Positions 29,398 through 41,212 of a stretch of 64,000 bases of DNA are shown here, one piece after another (the first letter of the stretch is position 1; every line of letters begins with the position of its first letter). Origin of the DNA: Pleodorina starrii (lineage: Eukaryota; Chlorophyta; Chlorophyceae; Chlamydomonadales; Volvocaceae); NCBI GenBank assembly GCA_030267565.1, contig BRXU01000046.1, positions 62,001-126,000 on the forward strand. Direction: 5' to 3'. Under the pieces are notes generated by a model, which was not told the origin of the DNA, did no database searches, and saw only the letters and a list, made by a program, of their open reading frames with translations. The position numbers and the translations under genes are program-made.

Positions 29398-31568
29398 ATG
29401 GCGCTGGCCGCGGAGGTCGCTGCGGTGGCCGGGAGGCTCACCACGCCAATTTGGAGGGCCAAAATACATAAATCTCTGAGCAAAAATAAACATCTTGCAA
29501 ATTCGAGATACGTACAGCTGGCGACCGTAAGAGAGGACGGACGGCCCGCCAACCGAACGGTTGTCTTCAGAGGCTTCCTTAGCGACGATGACGACTCGCT
29601 TACTTTTGTGACGGATAGCCGTTCCCGAAAGGTAACGTGGCAATGCACGGCCTGGTTATTCAAACAGCTGGGCCCAGGTTGGGGCTCTACTGACTATGAC
29701 CTTCGGAGCAGAGATGTTGACCCGGCCAAGGGCCCGAAGCGCCCCGACAAAGGACCCGTAGGCGGGGTGACGAACCCTTCTTTCCCTCCGAAACCACATC
29801 AGGTCCAGGAGGTCGCTGCCAACCCGGCGGCAGAGGTGGCCTGGTACTTCCCTCAGACCCGCGAGCAGTACCGCATTGCGGGCAATCTGGTCATCGTGGA
29901 CTCGGCGTCCGCGGACAGCGCGCTGCAGCAGGTGGGGTGGGGCCGGGGGAGGGGCCGGGGGTTATCCACGTATAGGCCGGGGGTTATCCACGTATAGGCC
30001 GGGGGTTATCCACGTATAGGCCGGGGGAGGGGCCGGGGGCGGGAGTTAAGAGCAGCGCCGCAACGGCCGCATGCCCTCCTTGCCACAGTACAGCCCCACC
30101 AACTCATGCCACATCAGGGATACTGCTGTGTCGCACTCCGCACACGAGTGGGACCTGGGGATGGCAGGCACATCCTAAATAAGCACCCCCTCCGGCCGAC
30201 GTCCGGGTGTCTCGGCGCACGCGCCTGCGTGTGTGGAAGGTGTGTGTGTGTATTGGGGTCATTTGGCCCCACCACAGGGACGGCTGAAAGGCTCTGCGGG
30301 GAGTGCAGTCCGTCCGCGTGACTCGCGCCGCGCCGCGCGCCGCGTGCCGCACGCCGCGCGGCACACCCACGGATTGCCTCCCGAACACGAAGCACGACGC
30401 CTCAAAGCGGCGCCCGTTCCCTGCCTGCCCTGCCCCTTCCTTCCCCCACATCTCCCCCGACTTTCCGTACCGTACCACAGGCCCGCACTCGAACCTGGTC
30501 GGCCATGTCGGATGGCGGCCGGCAGCAGTTCGGCTGGCCGCAGCCGGGCCGGCCCCGCGCGGCGGAGGACCCGGAGGCCTGGAACCAGCCAGCACCGGGG
30601 TCGCAGGTGGGACCAGGAGGTGGGGTAGAGGAGGTGGGACCTTACCTTGATGCGGGGAAGGAGATGTGGGACCTTACCTTGAGGCGGGGAGGAGGTGGTG
30701 GGACTTTGAGGTGGGGTAGAGCGAGGACCGCAGCGCAGCACTGTCCCCCGCAAGCGCACCGAGGGACCGGGGCACTTAGGGGCGAGAGGCCTCTGAAGGG
30801 CCCTCCGCGGAGTCCCTGGTACCTAGCCCGAATTCCCCTTTCGGTTCGTACCTCCTACCTCTCCCCTGCCTAACCCGGCCCGCCTCGCTTGCTCACATTC
30901 GCTAGCGCCCCAAACCCGCCCGGTCCCCGTCGCAGGACCCTCCGCTGGACACGTTCTGCCTCGTGGTGCTGCGGGTCGAGGAGGTGAGGCCGCCGCTGGC
31001 CCGACACCACACGGCCTTGTCAGGGGGGGGGGGGCGCATTGGGGCACACAAGGGCGTGGGGACCTGCACACCCGCTGCTGCTGCTGGTGCTGCAGCTGCA
31101 TGGTAGTGGCTTGTCCCCTTCGGGCGCGATGCACTGGCACTGCAACGACCCAGCCAACAATGCCTGTTTTTTCTGAATGGGATAATGGGAATCCCGTATG
31201 CCGGCTCTCCCTGACGCGCGCGCCCCCGTAGCCGTACTCCGGTCGGAACGAGAGCACCCACACGATAGCCCCAAAACGGGCCCAAGGCTGCCAGCCCTGG
31301 AGGGACTCGACGCCGTTTCCTGGGCCTGTGCCCGCGCCCACGTCCCGGGCGGTCCCTACACTGTTTGCTGCTCCCCCGGGTCGCCCACCATCATCTCCGG
31401 ACGGACCCTGCGCTGCTTGCCACGCTGCTCTCGTGCTCTGGTGCTCCCGTGGTTTGATGGTCGCAGGTGGAGCAGCTGCTGCTGCGCTCCAACGAGCGGT
31501 TCCGATACTCCAGGGACGTCAAGCAGGACGGCTCGATGGCTTGGGCCGAGGAGAGCATCAACCCGTGA
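29398..31568 (+). CDS. Alr4036-type pyridoxamine 5'-phosphate oxidase-like FMN-binding protein
   Basis: Exons 29398-29631, 29803-29931, 30481-30606, 30936-30983 and 31467-31568 (TGA) are all in phase 0 and give 212 residues. The family pattern is clear: YVQLATVREDGRPANRTVVF then FVTDSRSRK (phosphate/FMN contacts), AAEVAWYFPQTREQYRIAG, QFGWPQPGRPR, PPLDTFCLVVLRVEEVEQL and a C-terminal Trp-containing end ESINP. The fold is a split beta-barrel binding FMN. Members are often annotated as PNP/PMP oxidase-like, but a vitamin B6 role is not shown for all. No targeting peptide is obvious. Intron 1 (171 nt) has no stop and is a multiple of 3, so retention would leave an in-frame longer protein. Confidence 0.88.
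29957..30022. repeat. 22-nt intronic dispersed motif, three tandem copies
   Basis: Five Gs followed by TTATCCACGTATAGGCC (22 nt) occurs three times head to tail at 29957-29978, 29979-30000 and 30001-30022 with no mismatch. It lies in intron 2 of the Alr4036-type gene, 26 nt after exon 2, in the orientation opposite to that in PLA2 and the reductase. Confidence 0.92.
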
Positions 31569-31631
31569 CCTACCGACCTGCCCTCCTACGTGCGACTGAC
31601 TCGAGCGCGCATGGCGATCAACGCGTGGTGG

Positions 31632-31636
31632 TGTAA
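31632..31636 (+). terminator. TGTAA poly(A) signal of the Alr4036-type gene
   Basis: TGTAA 64 nt after the stop codon, correct strand, the first after the gene. Confidence 0.65.
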
Positions 31637-32045
31637 AGCTGGCCAGGACCAGCGCTGGTGGCGTATTGGACGTTTGGGGAACCCAGCGTGGTAGTCTTCC
31701 GGGGTATCCCAGGCTTGGTGTCTGGGTCACCGAAGCGTGCTGGGCCTTGCGGACGTGTCTTGATCCCGTCTGATGAGCGTCCACCCGTTCCAGCGGCTCG
31801 CGATCTCGCGGACTGTTGCGCGGACTGTTGCACAAATCTAGCGGTGCCGGCTTGTAAGCTGCGAGCCGGGATGCCGTATGGTATCTTGGTGCCATCGGGC
31901 GCGGTTGGCGATTAGGGCATTAGGCAGCGGGGTCATGGACTTCGAGGCTGGGGTAAAAAGAAAACAAGGGGTTGGTGTCGGCTTCCTTGAAGCCGGAAAA
32001 AGGGCGGGGCCCCACCAAATCCGTACGGGTGGAGTTGAGTGCTAG

Positions 32046-32131
32046 GGCGGCGAGGGCGTGAAGTGTGAGAGTGTCGACATTCCTGCTGATAGACAGCCAG
32101 AGCTGTTTCCCGAAATGCCTGCTAGCCGAGT
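32046..32131. repeat. Direct repeat of ~85 bp, copy 1
   Basis: A segment with core GTGAGAGTGTCGACATTCCT recurs at 32229-32315 with scattered differences; the two copies share start GGCGAGGGCGT and end GAAATGCCTGC. The copies are about 98 bp apart. Confidence 0.85.
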
Positions 32132-32228
32132 TGTTAGCAAGGCCTGCCGGCGCCGCGCGAAGCGCGCCATCCCGCCGGGTGCATGAGCGCATGTGCGCAT
32201 CGTCCGAAATACGGCATTTCCAAAGCGA

Positions 32229-32315
32229 GCGGCGAGGGCGTCAACTGTGAGAGTGTCGACATTCCTGCTGATAGGCAGCCAGAGCTTTATACCTGAAATG
32301 CCTGCGGCTTCAGCA
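32229..32315. repeat. Direct repeat of ~85 bp, copy 2
   Basis: Second copy of the repeat at 32046-32131. Confidence 0.85.
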
Positions 32316-33092
32316 ATCCGACCCATGTTTAGCATCGCGCGCCGTCTCGGCACTGTGCAACTCTTCCGGCCAGCGCATTGGCTGAAGTTACTTGACAGTA
32401 GACATGGAGTGTATCATTTACACATCACGCAGGCTGACTTGCCAATAGAAGGACAGCGGAACTGTTTGCGAGGGTTGCGACGACGTGCAGTTGCCGACGA
32501 GAGTGCACAGGCTTCGCTACTGAGGTATTCGCCGTAGAGGAGGCTTGACTGCTTTAACATTAGGACAGGGAATGTACAAGTCCATCCCCTAGGTTGCTGA
32601 CTGGACTTGTTGGGCGGCCCGCAGAAGACCGCTGCATCATGCGTGCATTTGCGGCTTGGCGTCCAACAACCAGCAGTTTGCCCCTCATGGTTTGCTCCTT
32701 GCAACCTTTGTAATAGTAATATGCGTCAAGTCGATCGGACCGGCTAGCAGAGCTGCTGTGGTGTGGTCGCGGGAAGAATGTTCGCAATGCAAGCAAACAT
32801 ACCGGTAGTTTGTTTCCGAAACGAAGATTCATTTCACGCCGTCATGTCAGAATTCCACTTTGAGGAACGATGAATCTTCTGGAATTAATTATAGGCCGAG
32901 AGGTGTTGGTTTGACCTCGGTCTCGGTCCATGGAGACTGCCAAACTGGTTTGTACTCATGCGATGTTGGGTTCCAATAATAAATTTACCGTGCAATAAAG
33001 CATGTAATCTTTTACTTATGCAGACTTTCCGTTGGCCGAAAGTCTACACTTGTCCAATTACTTCATCCCACGTCCCACGTCCCACGCACGCA

Positions 33093-34950
33093 CAAGCGCG
33101 CGCCCTGTGGGCCGCGGGCTGCCGTAGCGCCCCTTGCGGATGCGGATGCAACGCGATGCGACGCGACGCGACGCTCCACGCTACGCTCCGCTATGCTCCA
33201 TTACGATTCGCTACGCAACGCTATGCTACACTACGCTACGCTAGGCTACATGACGTGATGCGACGCGATGCGACACGACGCGACGCGACGCGACGCTACA
33301 CTACGTTACGTGATGCGACGTGATGCTATGTTACGCTCCGCGATGCTCCACGATACGCTCCATTACGATCCGCTACGCAACGCTATGCTACGCTACGCTA
33401 CGCTAGGCTACATGACGTGACGACGCGACGTCGTATTGCGTTGCGTAGAATTGCAATGCGATCGTGCATGCTGCGCTGCACTATGCGACGCGACATGATG
33501 CGACGCGACGTGACGCGACGCGACGTGACGTGACAAGACGCGACGTAACGCGACACGACGCGACGTGACGCAACATGACACGACGCGACATGACACGACA
33601 CGATGCGACGCGACACAACGCGACGCTACACTACGTTACATGACGCGACGTGACGCTATGCTACGCTCCGTGATGCTCCACACTACGCTCCGCTACATAC
33701 GCTCCATTACGATCCGCTACGCAACGCTATGCTACGCTACGCTACGCTAGGCTACATGACGCGACGTCGTGTTGTGTTGTGTAGCATTGCAATGCGATCG
33801 TGCATGCTGCGCTGCACTACGCGACGCGACGCGACGCGACGCGATGCTACACTACGTTACGTGATGCGACGTGACGCTCTGCTACACTCCGCGATGCTCC
33901 ACATTACGCTCTGCTACGCTCCATTACGATCGGCTACGCAACGTTATGCTACGCTACGCTACGCTACGCTACGCTACGCTACGCTACGCTACGCTACGCT
34001 ACGCTACGCTACGCTACACTACGCTACGCTACGCTACGCTACGCTACGCTAGGCTAGGCTACATGACGCGACGACGCGACATCGTGTTGCATTGTGTAGC
34101 ATTGCAATGCGATCGTGCATGCGATCGTGCATGTCGGCGGCGAGCGGCAACGAATAACGAGCGGCGACGACGTGAGCAGCGACGAGCCGCGACGAGCGGC
34201 GACTAACTTTGAGCCGAGCGCAGCGGAGTGTGCACGCGGCTTTAATCGCCGACTTGCGCTAAAGCGATGAAACCGAGCGAGCGAGCGACAGCGTAGCGAA
34301 GCGCAGCAGAACGTAGCGGAGCGCTGCACAGGCGCGCACGACTTTATTCGCCGCTATGTTCCGCGATACGCTCCGCTATGCTTCGTTACGATCCGCTACG
34401 CAACGCTATGCAACGCTACGCTACGCTATGCTATGCAGCATCGTAAGTAGCGCGCGTGCACGATCGCATTTTCCTCGCAAAACGCAAGGCGACTAACTTT
34501 GACAAGCCTAACGCTATGATATCGCACATAAATGATTTCTATGATATATCTATATGCGAGCAGCACATCCCGCGACGCAAAAACAATTTACGCACTTTAC
34601 GCGTCGGGGTTCCGGAGCGGAGCAATTCTACTTCACGATAGCAATACGATTCACACCGCGCCGCCATGTCACAATTCCACTATAAAACATTTGACAGCGA
34701 TTGCGACGATTTCTATGCGCGGAAACGTCGATGCGACTTCGGCCGCGATCAGCGGAAACTAGCACAAACTTAAAAATGGATGAACATGCGTACGGATGCA
34801 TATCCTGCAATACAGAATGTAATATGCGATGAGAAATGCAGAAACGAAAAGCGAAAAGCCCAAAAAAAGACATTACATCGGACTACGGACACCATTCCAG
34901 TGAGGTAAGGCCTCCGCTTCTCTAGCTACGCTAGAGGCGCTACGGCGACG
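33093..34950. mobile_element. Composite satellite element, copy 1
   Basis: Three parts can be seen. The head (33093-33150) is GC-rich and contains GCCGTAGCGCC at 33121-33131. The core (about 33150-34450) is imperfect pentanucleotide satellite, alternating TACGC-type and GACGC-type runs. The tail (about 34480-34950) is non-repetitive and AT-richer. The tail ends in a CTCTAGC-TAC-GCTAGAG hairpin followed by GGCGCTACGGC at 34936-34946, the exact inverse of the head motif. A near copy follows at 34967-36520. No coding sequence is supported; long frames are translations of the pentanucleotide. The arrangement suggests a non-autonomous DNA element with an expanded satellite core; this is inference. 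Confidence 0.65.
33949..34048. repeat. Near-perfect (TACGC)n run
   Basis: About 20 consecutive TACGC units with single-base interruptions near 34016, the most homogeneous part of the satellite. Confidence 0.95.
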
Positions 34951-34966
34951 GACATGGGCAATCCTA

Positions 34967-36520
34967 CAAGCGCGCGCCCTGTGGGCCGCGGGCTGCCGTA
35001 GCGCCCCTTGCGGATGCGGACGCGACGCGACGCGACGCGACGCGACGTGACGCTACGCGACGCGATGCTATGCTACGGTCCACGATGCTCCACGCTACGC
35101 TCCATTACGATCCGCTACGCAATGCTATGCTACACTACGCTACGCTAAGCTACATGACGCGACGCGACGCGACGCGACGTGATGTGACGTGACACGACGC
35201 GACGTGACGTGACATGATGCGACGCGACGTGATGCGACACGACGCGACGCGACATGACACGACGCGATGCGACGCGACGCGACGCGACGCGATGCGACGC
35301 TACACTACATTACATGACGTGACGTGACGCGATGCTCCACAGTACGCTCCGCTACGCTCCATTACGATCCGCTACGCAACGTTATGCTACCGTACGCTAC
35401 GCTAGGCTACATGACGCGACTACACGACGTCGTGTTGTGTTGTGTAGCATTGCGATGCGACGCGACGCAACATGACGCGACGCGATATTACGCGACGCGA
35501 TGCGACGCGACGCGACGCGACACGATGCTACACTACACTATGCTCCGCGGGAAGGCGCGCCGTGTGCACGACTTCAATCGTGCACGTTGAAATGTGACGT
35601 GCGATTTACGATCGTGCACGCTGCACTACACTATGGTACGCGACGCGATGCTACGCTACGCTACGCTACGCGGCGGCGAGCGGCAACGAATAATGAGCGG
35701 CGACGACGCGAGCGGCGACTAACTTTGAGCCGAGCGCAGCGGAGCGTGCGCGTCTGTAATCACCGACTTGCGTTAAAGCGATGAAACCGAGCGAGCGAGC
35801 GAGCGAGCGAGCGAGCGAGCGAGCGAGCGAGCGACAGCGTAGCGAAGCGCACCAGAACGTAGCGGAGCGCTGCACAGGCGCGCACGACTTTAATCGCCGA
35901 CTACGCGACGCTCCGCGATACGCTCCGCTATGCTTCGTTACGATCCGCTACGCAACGCTATGCAACGCTCCGCTACGCTCCGCTACGCTCCGCTATGCTA
36001 TTCAGCGTCCTAAGTAGCGCGCGTGCACGAGCGCATTTTCGTCGCAAATCGCAAGGCGACTGACTTTGACAAGCCTAACGCTATGATATCACACATGAAT
36101 GTACGTATGATATATCTATATGCGTACAGCACATTTCGCGACGCAAAATAAGTTTACGCACTTTACGCGTCGGGGTTTCGGAGCCGAGCAATTCCACTTC
36201 GCGATAGCAACGCGATTCACATCGCGCCGCCATGTCACAATTCCACTATAAAATATTTGACAGCGATTGCGATGATTTCCACGCGCGGAGACGTTAATGC
36301 GACTTCGGCCGCGATTAACGGAAACTAGCACAAACTTAAAAATGGCTGAACATGCGTACGGATGCATATCCTGCAATACAAAATGCAATATGCGATGAGA
36401 AATGCCGAAACGAAAAGCGAAAAGCTTAAAAAAAAGTATTACAACGCACGGACTACGGACACCATTCCAGTGGGGTAAGGCCTCCGCTTCTCTAGCTACG
36501 CTAGAGGCGCTACGGCGACA
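34967..36520. mobile_element. Composite satellite element, copy 2
   Basis: Same head (34967-35020, GCCGTAGCGCC at 34995-35005), pentanucleotide core, and tail (about 36050-36520, ending with the hairpin and GGCGCTACGGC at 36506-36516). The tails of the two copies are highly similar over about 470 bp, while the satellite cores differ in length (copy 2 is about 300 bp shorter). Orientation is the same as copy 1, so the pair is a tandem array with a period of about 1.9 kb. Confidence 0.65.
35787..35835. repeat. (GAGC)n tetranucleotide run
   Basis: About 11 GAGC/GCGA units in copy 2. The matching position of copy 1 (34273-34288) has only about 3, so this is a locally expanded microsatellite. Confidence 0.9.
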
Positions 36521-36563
36521 GGGCGGGGCCCCCCTGGGCGCTTCGCGCTGGGGCCCCGCCCAA

Positions 36564-36603
36564 TACCGCAGCGGAGACGGAGACGGCGTTATTAGCGAAC
36601 GGA
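36564..36603. repeat. Dispersed ~37-bp repeat, copy 2
   Basis: Matches 18621-18657 apart from a 3-bp ATT insertion, about 44 bp after the end of composite element copy 2. Confidence 0.8.
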
Positions 36604-39326
36604 CCGGCTGGGGTCGGCAAGCCCGGTGGGCGCTGGCACGGGTTCGATGGGGCTCTGGTGACCTGCCGGCCCGCCGGGGCGGCCAGGCAGGCAAGCGGTG
36701 GTGGCGATGCACAGGAATAATGCCGGCGGCGGCTTTGCAGGCGTGTGAAGGACTCCTCCTGCCTGAAACCGCGCGCCCGCTGTGCGAAAGGGTGATACCG
36801 TATTACGGTATTGCGACGACACGCTGACGCGCATGGCCCCCGACTGCGCGGCTCGTGCGGTTCTGCTGCCCCCCGGGGGGGGGCAGTGCGGTGCGTCCGC
36901 GCCCGGCTCAGGACGAGGAGTCGCAGTCTGGCGAGCATGAGTGGTTCTGTGCGGTGCGCAGCAGGAGCGGCGCCTTCGCGGGGTGGCAAGGAGCAGTCGC
37001 ATGCGGGTGTCGGGAGCACCGCGGCTGGAGCCGCCGTCCTCTGCAGCGGTTGCACGGATTGAAGAAAAGATCCCCGATAAAGGACGGTGTTGATTTTTTT
37101 CCAGCTGGAGATGCCCGAACACGGGGTGGGCGGTGGGGCTGCCTCTTACTCAAAGGGGCGCCGAGCCCATGGCTCGCGATGCGCGGCTCCTGCCGGGGAT
37201 GTGCTGCTGTTGCGTCGCTTTGCCTGCGCTTCGGTTGGGTGACGTTACCGGTATTCTGTCACAGCAGCGGCCAAGCAGCAGCGTGCCACGGCGGCGTTGA
37301 CATGGCAAAGGGGAAGTGGGCCGCCGTGTCCCCTCGGATGCCCGTGCTGAGGAGCAAGGGGAGCCTGCAGGGAAATTGCACGTGGGCTTCCCTAGAGGGC
37401 GCGTATTTTGGAGCCCTGATCCCGCCCGTTCCTTTCCGTTTAACTGGGAAGTTTTGCTCAGTATCTCTAAGCCAGAACGCTGACAGAGTTTTGGGGGGTC
37501 GTAGGATGCAGTTGTGAAGTGCACCTCTGCGACTTCCCTGCCCGCTGCAGGGCAACGGGCTCCCGTGCCCGGTCGGGTCCCAAGGGGCAGGGATTTTTCT
37601 GGTGTTGAGAGTGAGAGCAAATGCTGGGCATGAGCTTGGCGCTTGGGCATACAGGGCTGCGCAATCGGGTGGTGGGCCGACATGGCACGCGCGAATGTTA
37701 CAGGAAGAGCAGCAGTCGCAGATCCGTGCAGCGGTACATATAATCTGAAGCAAATGACAAGCGACCGGGACCCATGCCTTATACCTTATACAAGGCAATC
37801 CAAGAAATGAGAAGCAAAGAAGAAAGATGCACGCGATAGTAAAACGCAACAACTATGGTTCCGTCCACCACGGGTGTTTTGAGAGCGTCAATGGGCTCTC
37901 CAGGGTTAACAAAACAAACTCAGTCCTGCTTGGATAGGTATGGCAGGTACGGTATACATATGTAACCCCGCATTGCGGGTTCGGATCCGAAACCAGACCC
38001 GGTGAGATATCTCCTTGGCCACCCGGCGAGGAATACACCCGGCCTTGGAACAGTAAAGCCCAAGACGCAAGACCCAACGACACCACACGAGATGCATGGG
38101 TGACGAAGGACAAAAAGGACGGGTGACCATGCACATGACAAGGCAATGAAAGCAAGCTGCCCCCGGCTGTCAGCGTACAGCCGTTGAAATGCTTGTTCAC
38201 GATGCACCAACGAAACCACTCCCGCCCAGCAAACAGGAAAAGTGGGCATGCGTGATATATGACGCCGCGTATAGGGTGTGGGACGCTTAACACGCCGCCC
38301 TGGGGTGCAATTGCGTTCTTCAACATGCAAGACACCGCAACCACATCGAAGTTCGGGGCCGGACTTCGCAACCAGTCGGCCCGTCGCCCGAGCAAGCTAA
38401 AGGAGGGCGCATGCGCACTAGCCTGCTCGATACGGGTAAGAATAACCTGCAACGCTATTCACATTCAACGCTCGACACCGGCCCGATCGAAGGCCGTGAA
38501 AAAGCAAGTCTCCGCGGGCAACACTGTAACGTTATGGGTAGTGCAGTGTCGGGCGCACTGAATGTCCGTAGCGCCCAAACATGCCGAACGCAGTCGGCTG
38601 CGATCATGGGGGGAGGGTTAGCCCAACGTCAGTCCCGCTCGACGCTCAATGCAGATATCAGAGTTCAGCCCATCAGCAACCCCCTCGCTTGCCATATGTC
38701 CCACAGATCCCGCCAACCTGCTAGCTTCGAAAAAGGGAGCGCACAGCCGAGCCGATTAAACGAGTATGGAGAAGGCTCACCATGTGCTGCTTCTGGAACT
38801 CAATACTCGACGCGGTAACCATAAACACATGCAAGCAGGCGCGAAATGCACTAGTATCCAACACTCGATATTCGTATCACGCCATCTCATCACCGGTCGG
38901 TCAAGGCCTGTCATCCCCCGTATACCAACCTGAATGCAACCAGCGAGGTCAATGAAGGTATTGCCACAGCGCATAGCCATAGCCAATGAGGGTTCAACCC
39001 GGGTATGCAAACCCACAGCCCAGCATCGCCGCCAGACGAAATCCCCAAGCTGATCCCGAAAACCGTCCTGCCTATGCCTATTAATTTATGTGTCTTGCGC
39101 AAGTTCTGTTATAACTGCGGCTTTCCCCTTCCTGGGTTCCACTATGACAAACGCAAACTGCATGCAACAACTGCTCCACTGTAACAACTGCGTTTGCACG
39201 TCATCGCTGCTGCGAGGTCGTCAATTGGCCAACCAACACAACACAACAGTGCCTTGCACAGGAGTTCATGCCAATCCACCCCTTCACAGTCGTTATCACC
39301 TTTTACTGCCCTTCCCGTTCATCTTC
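36604..39326. other. Gene-poor spacer
   Basis: No convincing exon. Moderate-length frames on both strands (for example near 36855-37517 and 37853-38452) lack recognisable motifs and codon bias. Confidence 0.45.
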
Positions 39327-41212
39327 TTATTTTGCTGGCGATAGCTCAATGCGCACGACCCCCTTGTGATCACCTCCCGCGTCGCAATCCCCCATCAGCA
39401 GCTCTACCCCGTGCACGGGGCTCCGCCACTGCGGCATTAATGGCGCCCAAACGGACGGCGACGTGCCGGTACCATGCATGGAGCACGTACCAGCGCCAAC
39501 ACCGGCGCCTACGCAGCTGGCCTCCTCCACGACCCGCGGGCCCTCCGTCTCGTTTAGAGACAGTGGAGCAATGGGGCGAGCCGAAGGGAAGGCGAGTCGC
39601 CGCGCTGGCAATCCGTCGGAAGTCTCCGCTACAGCAGCCTGTACAGAAACGGAACAGTGGGCGCCCGCGGCGCTGCCGCTGCAGGCGCCGATATATCGGG
39701 ACACTTCCGTCTTAAGGCTCCGCGCCATCCAGCCGCTCGCCCTCTCGTCGCCCGGCCGCGCCCGGCGCTCCTCCGGCTGTCCAGTCGCCAACGGTCCGAA
39801 CGAGAACGACGACCGCGGAAGCGACGAAATCGTCGTGCAGGTCGGTGACCCTGCCAGGGGGGTTGCTGCTGACGCTGCCGAGCAGCAGCCTGACACGTCG
39901 GCCGTCGACGTATACACGCTCTCCAGCGCCAGGCACCGGTCGTCCCCCGCTTCCTCCATCTCTTCGCTGTCTAGGTCGTCAATGTCGAGCAGGTCGACGG
40001 TCGTGGCAGCGGACGCGGCGAATTTGGTCGTCGATTGCGGCCCCATCGCCACCGACCTATCGGCCGTGGCGGCGACGTCCAGGATGTCGGCGGGCTCCAC
40101 CGCCATAGATTTGCTGCTGCTGGCGATATGTCGCTGTACACCCACGGCGGCCCTTAGCCGGGAGGACAGCACGTCCTTCCCAACGGACTCCTCGCCGTGC
40201 TCCCACAACTTGTCCGACTCTTGCTGCTCCAGGACCAGCGCACATATGCCAGAGAGCTTGGTGGCGAGCTGGTCGCGGAAGAGGCCGACGCTACGGGGAG
40301 TGTTGACGAAACACCCGTACAGCCGGCCGGGCAGAGTCGACGCGTGGGCGTGCGATAGGGCAAGGGAGGGCAAGGGAGGGAGCGCTGCGGTAAGAGTGAA
40401 ACATTAACACAGTGGACGTGTTAAGGAGCTGCTTAAGGCCGCAGGGACAGTTGCAGAGCGAGCGCTGCAGACAAGCCCTCAGAGGCAATTAAAGGGCAAA
40501 AACATACACGTACCCCTGACTATATGAGATTTGAATTGTAAGATGCCTTACTACCTGTGCTACAATGGCGAGGTTCATCGTTGGCAAGTAGCTAACGAAC
40601 CTACAAGGCGCAACTCCACACAAGCGCATACCTGCGCGCCGCGCGCTTGACGCCCTGCAGCATGTGCCCGGGAAGACGCGTCCACCGGCGCCCATCAACG
40701 TCCACGCGAGCCAGAGATTCGCTGCCGTCTGACGACATGCGCTCTGAGAAGACAAGCACGTGGTGAACCCAAGCGTCGTTGCGGTGGTAATAGTTCCAAG
40801 ATGAGGAGCAGACCGCCGCGGTCGTGGCGTGCAGCGCAGTCTCCGCTTCCAAGAGCTGGCGACATCGGTCACCGCTGCCAAATCTCCGGCTGCCACGCCT
40901 GCCGAGGCGCCTGCACTCGCCGCCGGAGTCGGTCGCCACAGAGCCCTCGAAGAATACGCCGGATGGGAGGCCCATCGAGCTCCCGGCGTTGCACGCAGCG
41001 ATGGGGTCAAATGCCATGAGACGACCCATGCCCCTTACGCCGTCGGTGCCAGGACTAAGGAAGGCCGAGATGGCGTGGGCCGCCGAGGGCGCCTGGCGTG
41101 CGTGAAGGGTGCACAGCGAAGGAGCTTCAAGCCCGTTAGTATAGAGACAGCTGTGCCAGGGGAATGCAACAGCTCCTTGAGGCGCTTGGCAAATCTTTGG
41201 AACCGGATACAC
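39327..41212 (-). CDS. Hypothetical two-exon protein (doubtful)
   Basis: Two minus-strand frames can be joined. An upstream frame opens with ATG at 41212 and reaches a GTATGCG donor after ...VKRAARR (about 40631). A downstream frame begins after a TTACCGCAG acceptor near 40385 and stops at 39327. The second part is about 350 residues and includes FVNTPRSVGLFRDQLATKL and an acidic stretch DLLDIDDLDSEEMEEAGDD. GC is higher here than in the flanks, which favours coding. No domain is recognised and the exon phase was not proven. It may be a real orphan gene, a decayed transposon gene or a chance frame. Confidence 0.3.

Larger units (their letters stand above)
31650..33092. other. Gene-free spacer before the satellite block
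   Basis: No supported exon. It contains a direct repeat (32046-32131 and 32229-32315). GC drops below that of the genes toward 33000. Confidence 0.5.

Noticed and set aside
34919..34946. Helitron 3' end (hairpin near the element terminus)
   Set aside because: The hairpin is followed by GCGCTACGGC rather than CTRR, and inverted termini argue against a Helitron; no TC 5' end seen.
33150..36010. Long frames translating as repeated TLRYA or RRDAT peptides
   Set aside because: They are translations of TACGC/GACGC pentanucleotide satellite in all frames, not proteins.
36855..38452. Frames of 130-220 residues on both strands
   Set aside because: Overlapping frames of similar quality on opposite strands, no motif; treated as spacer.
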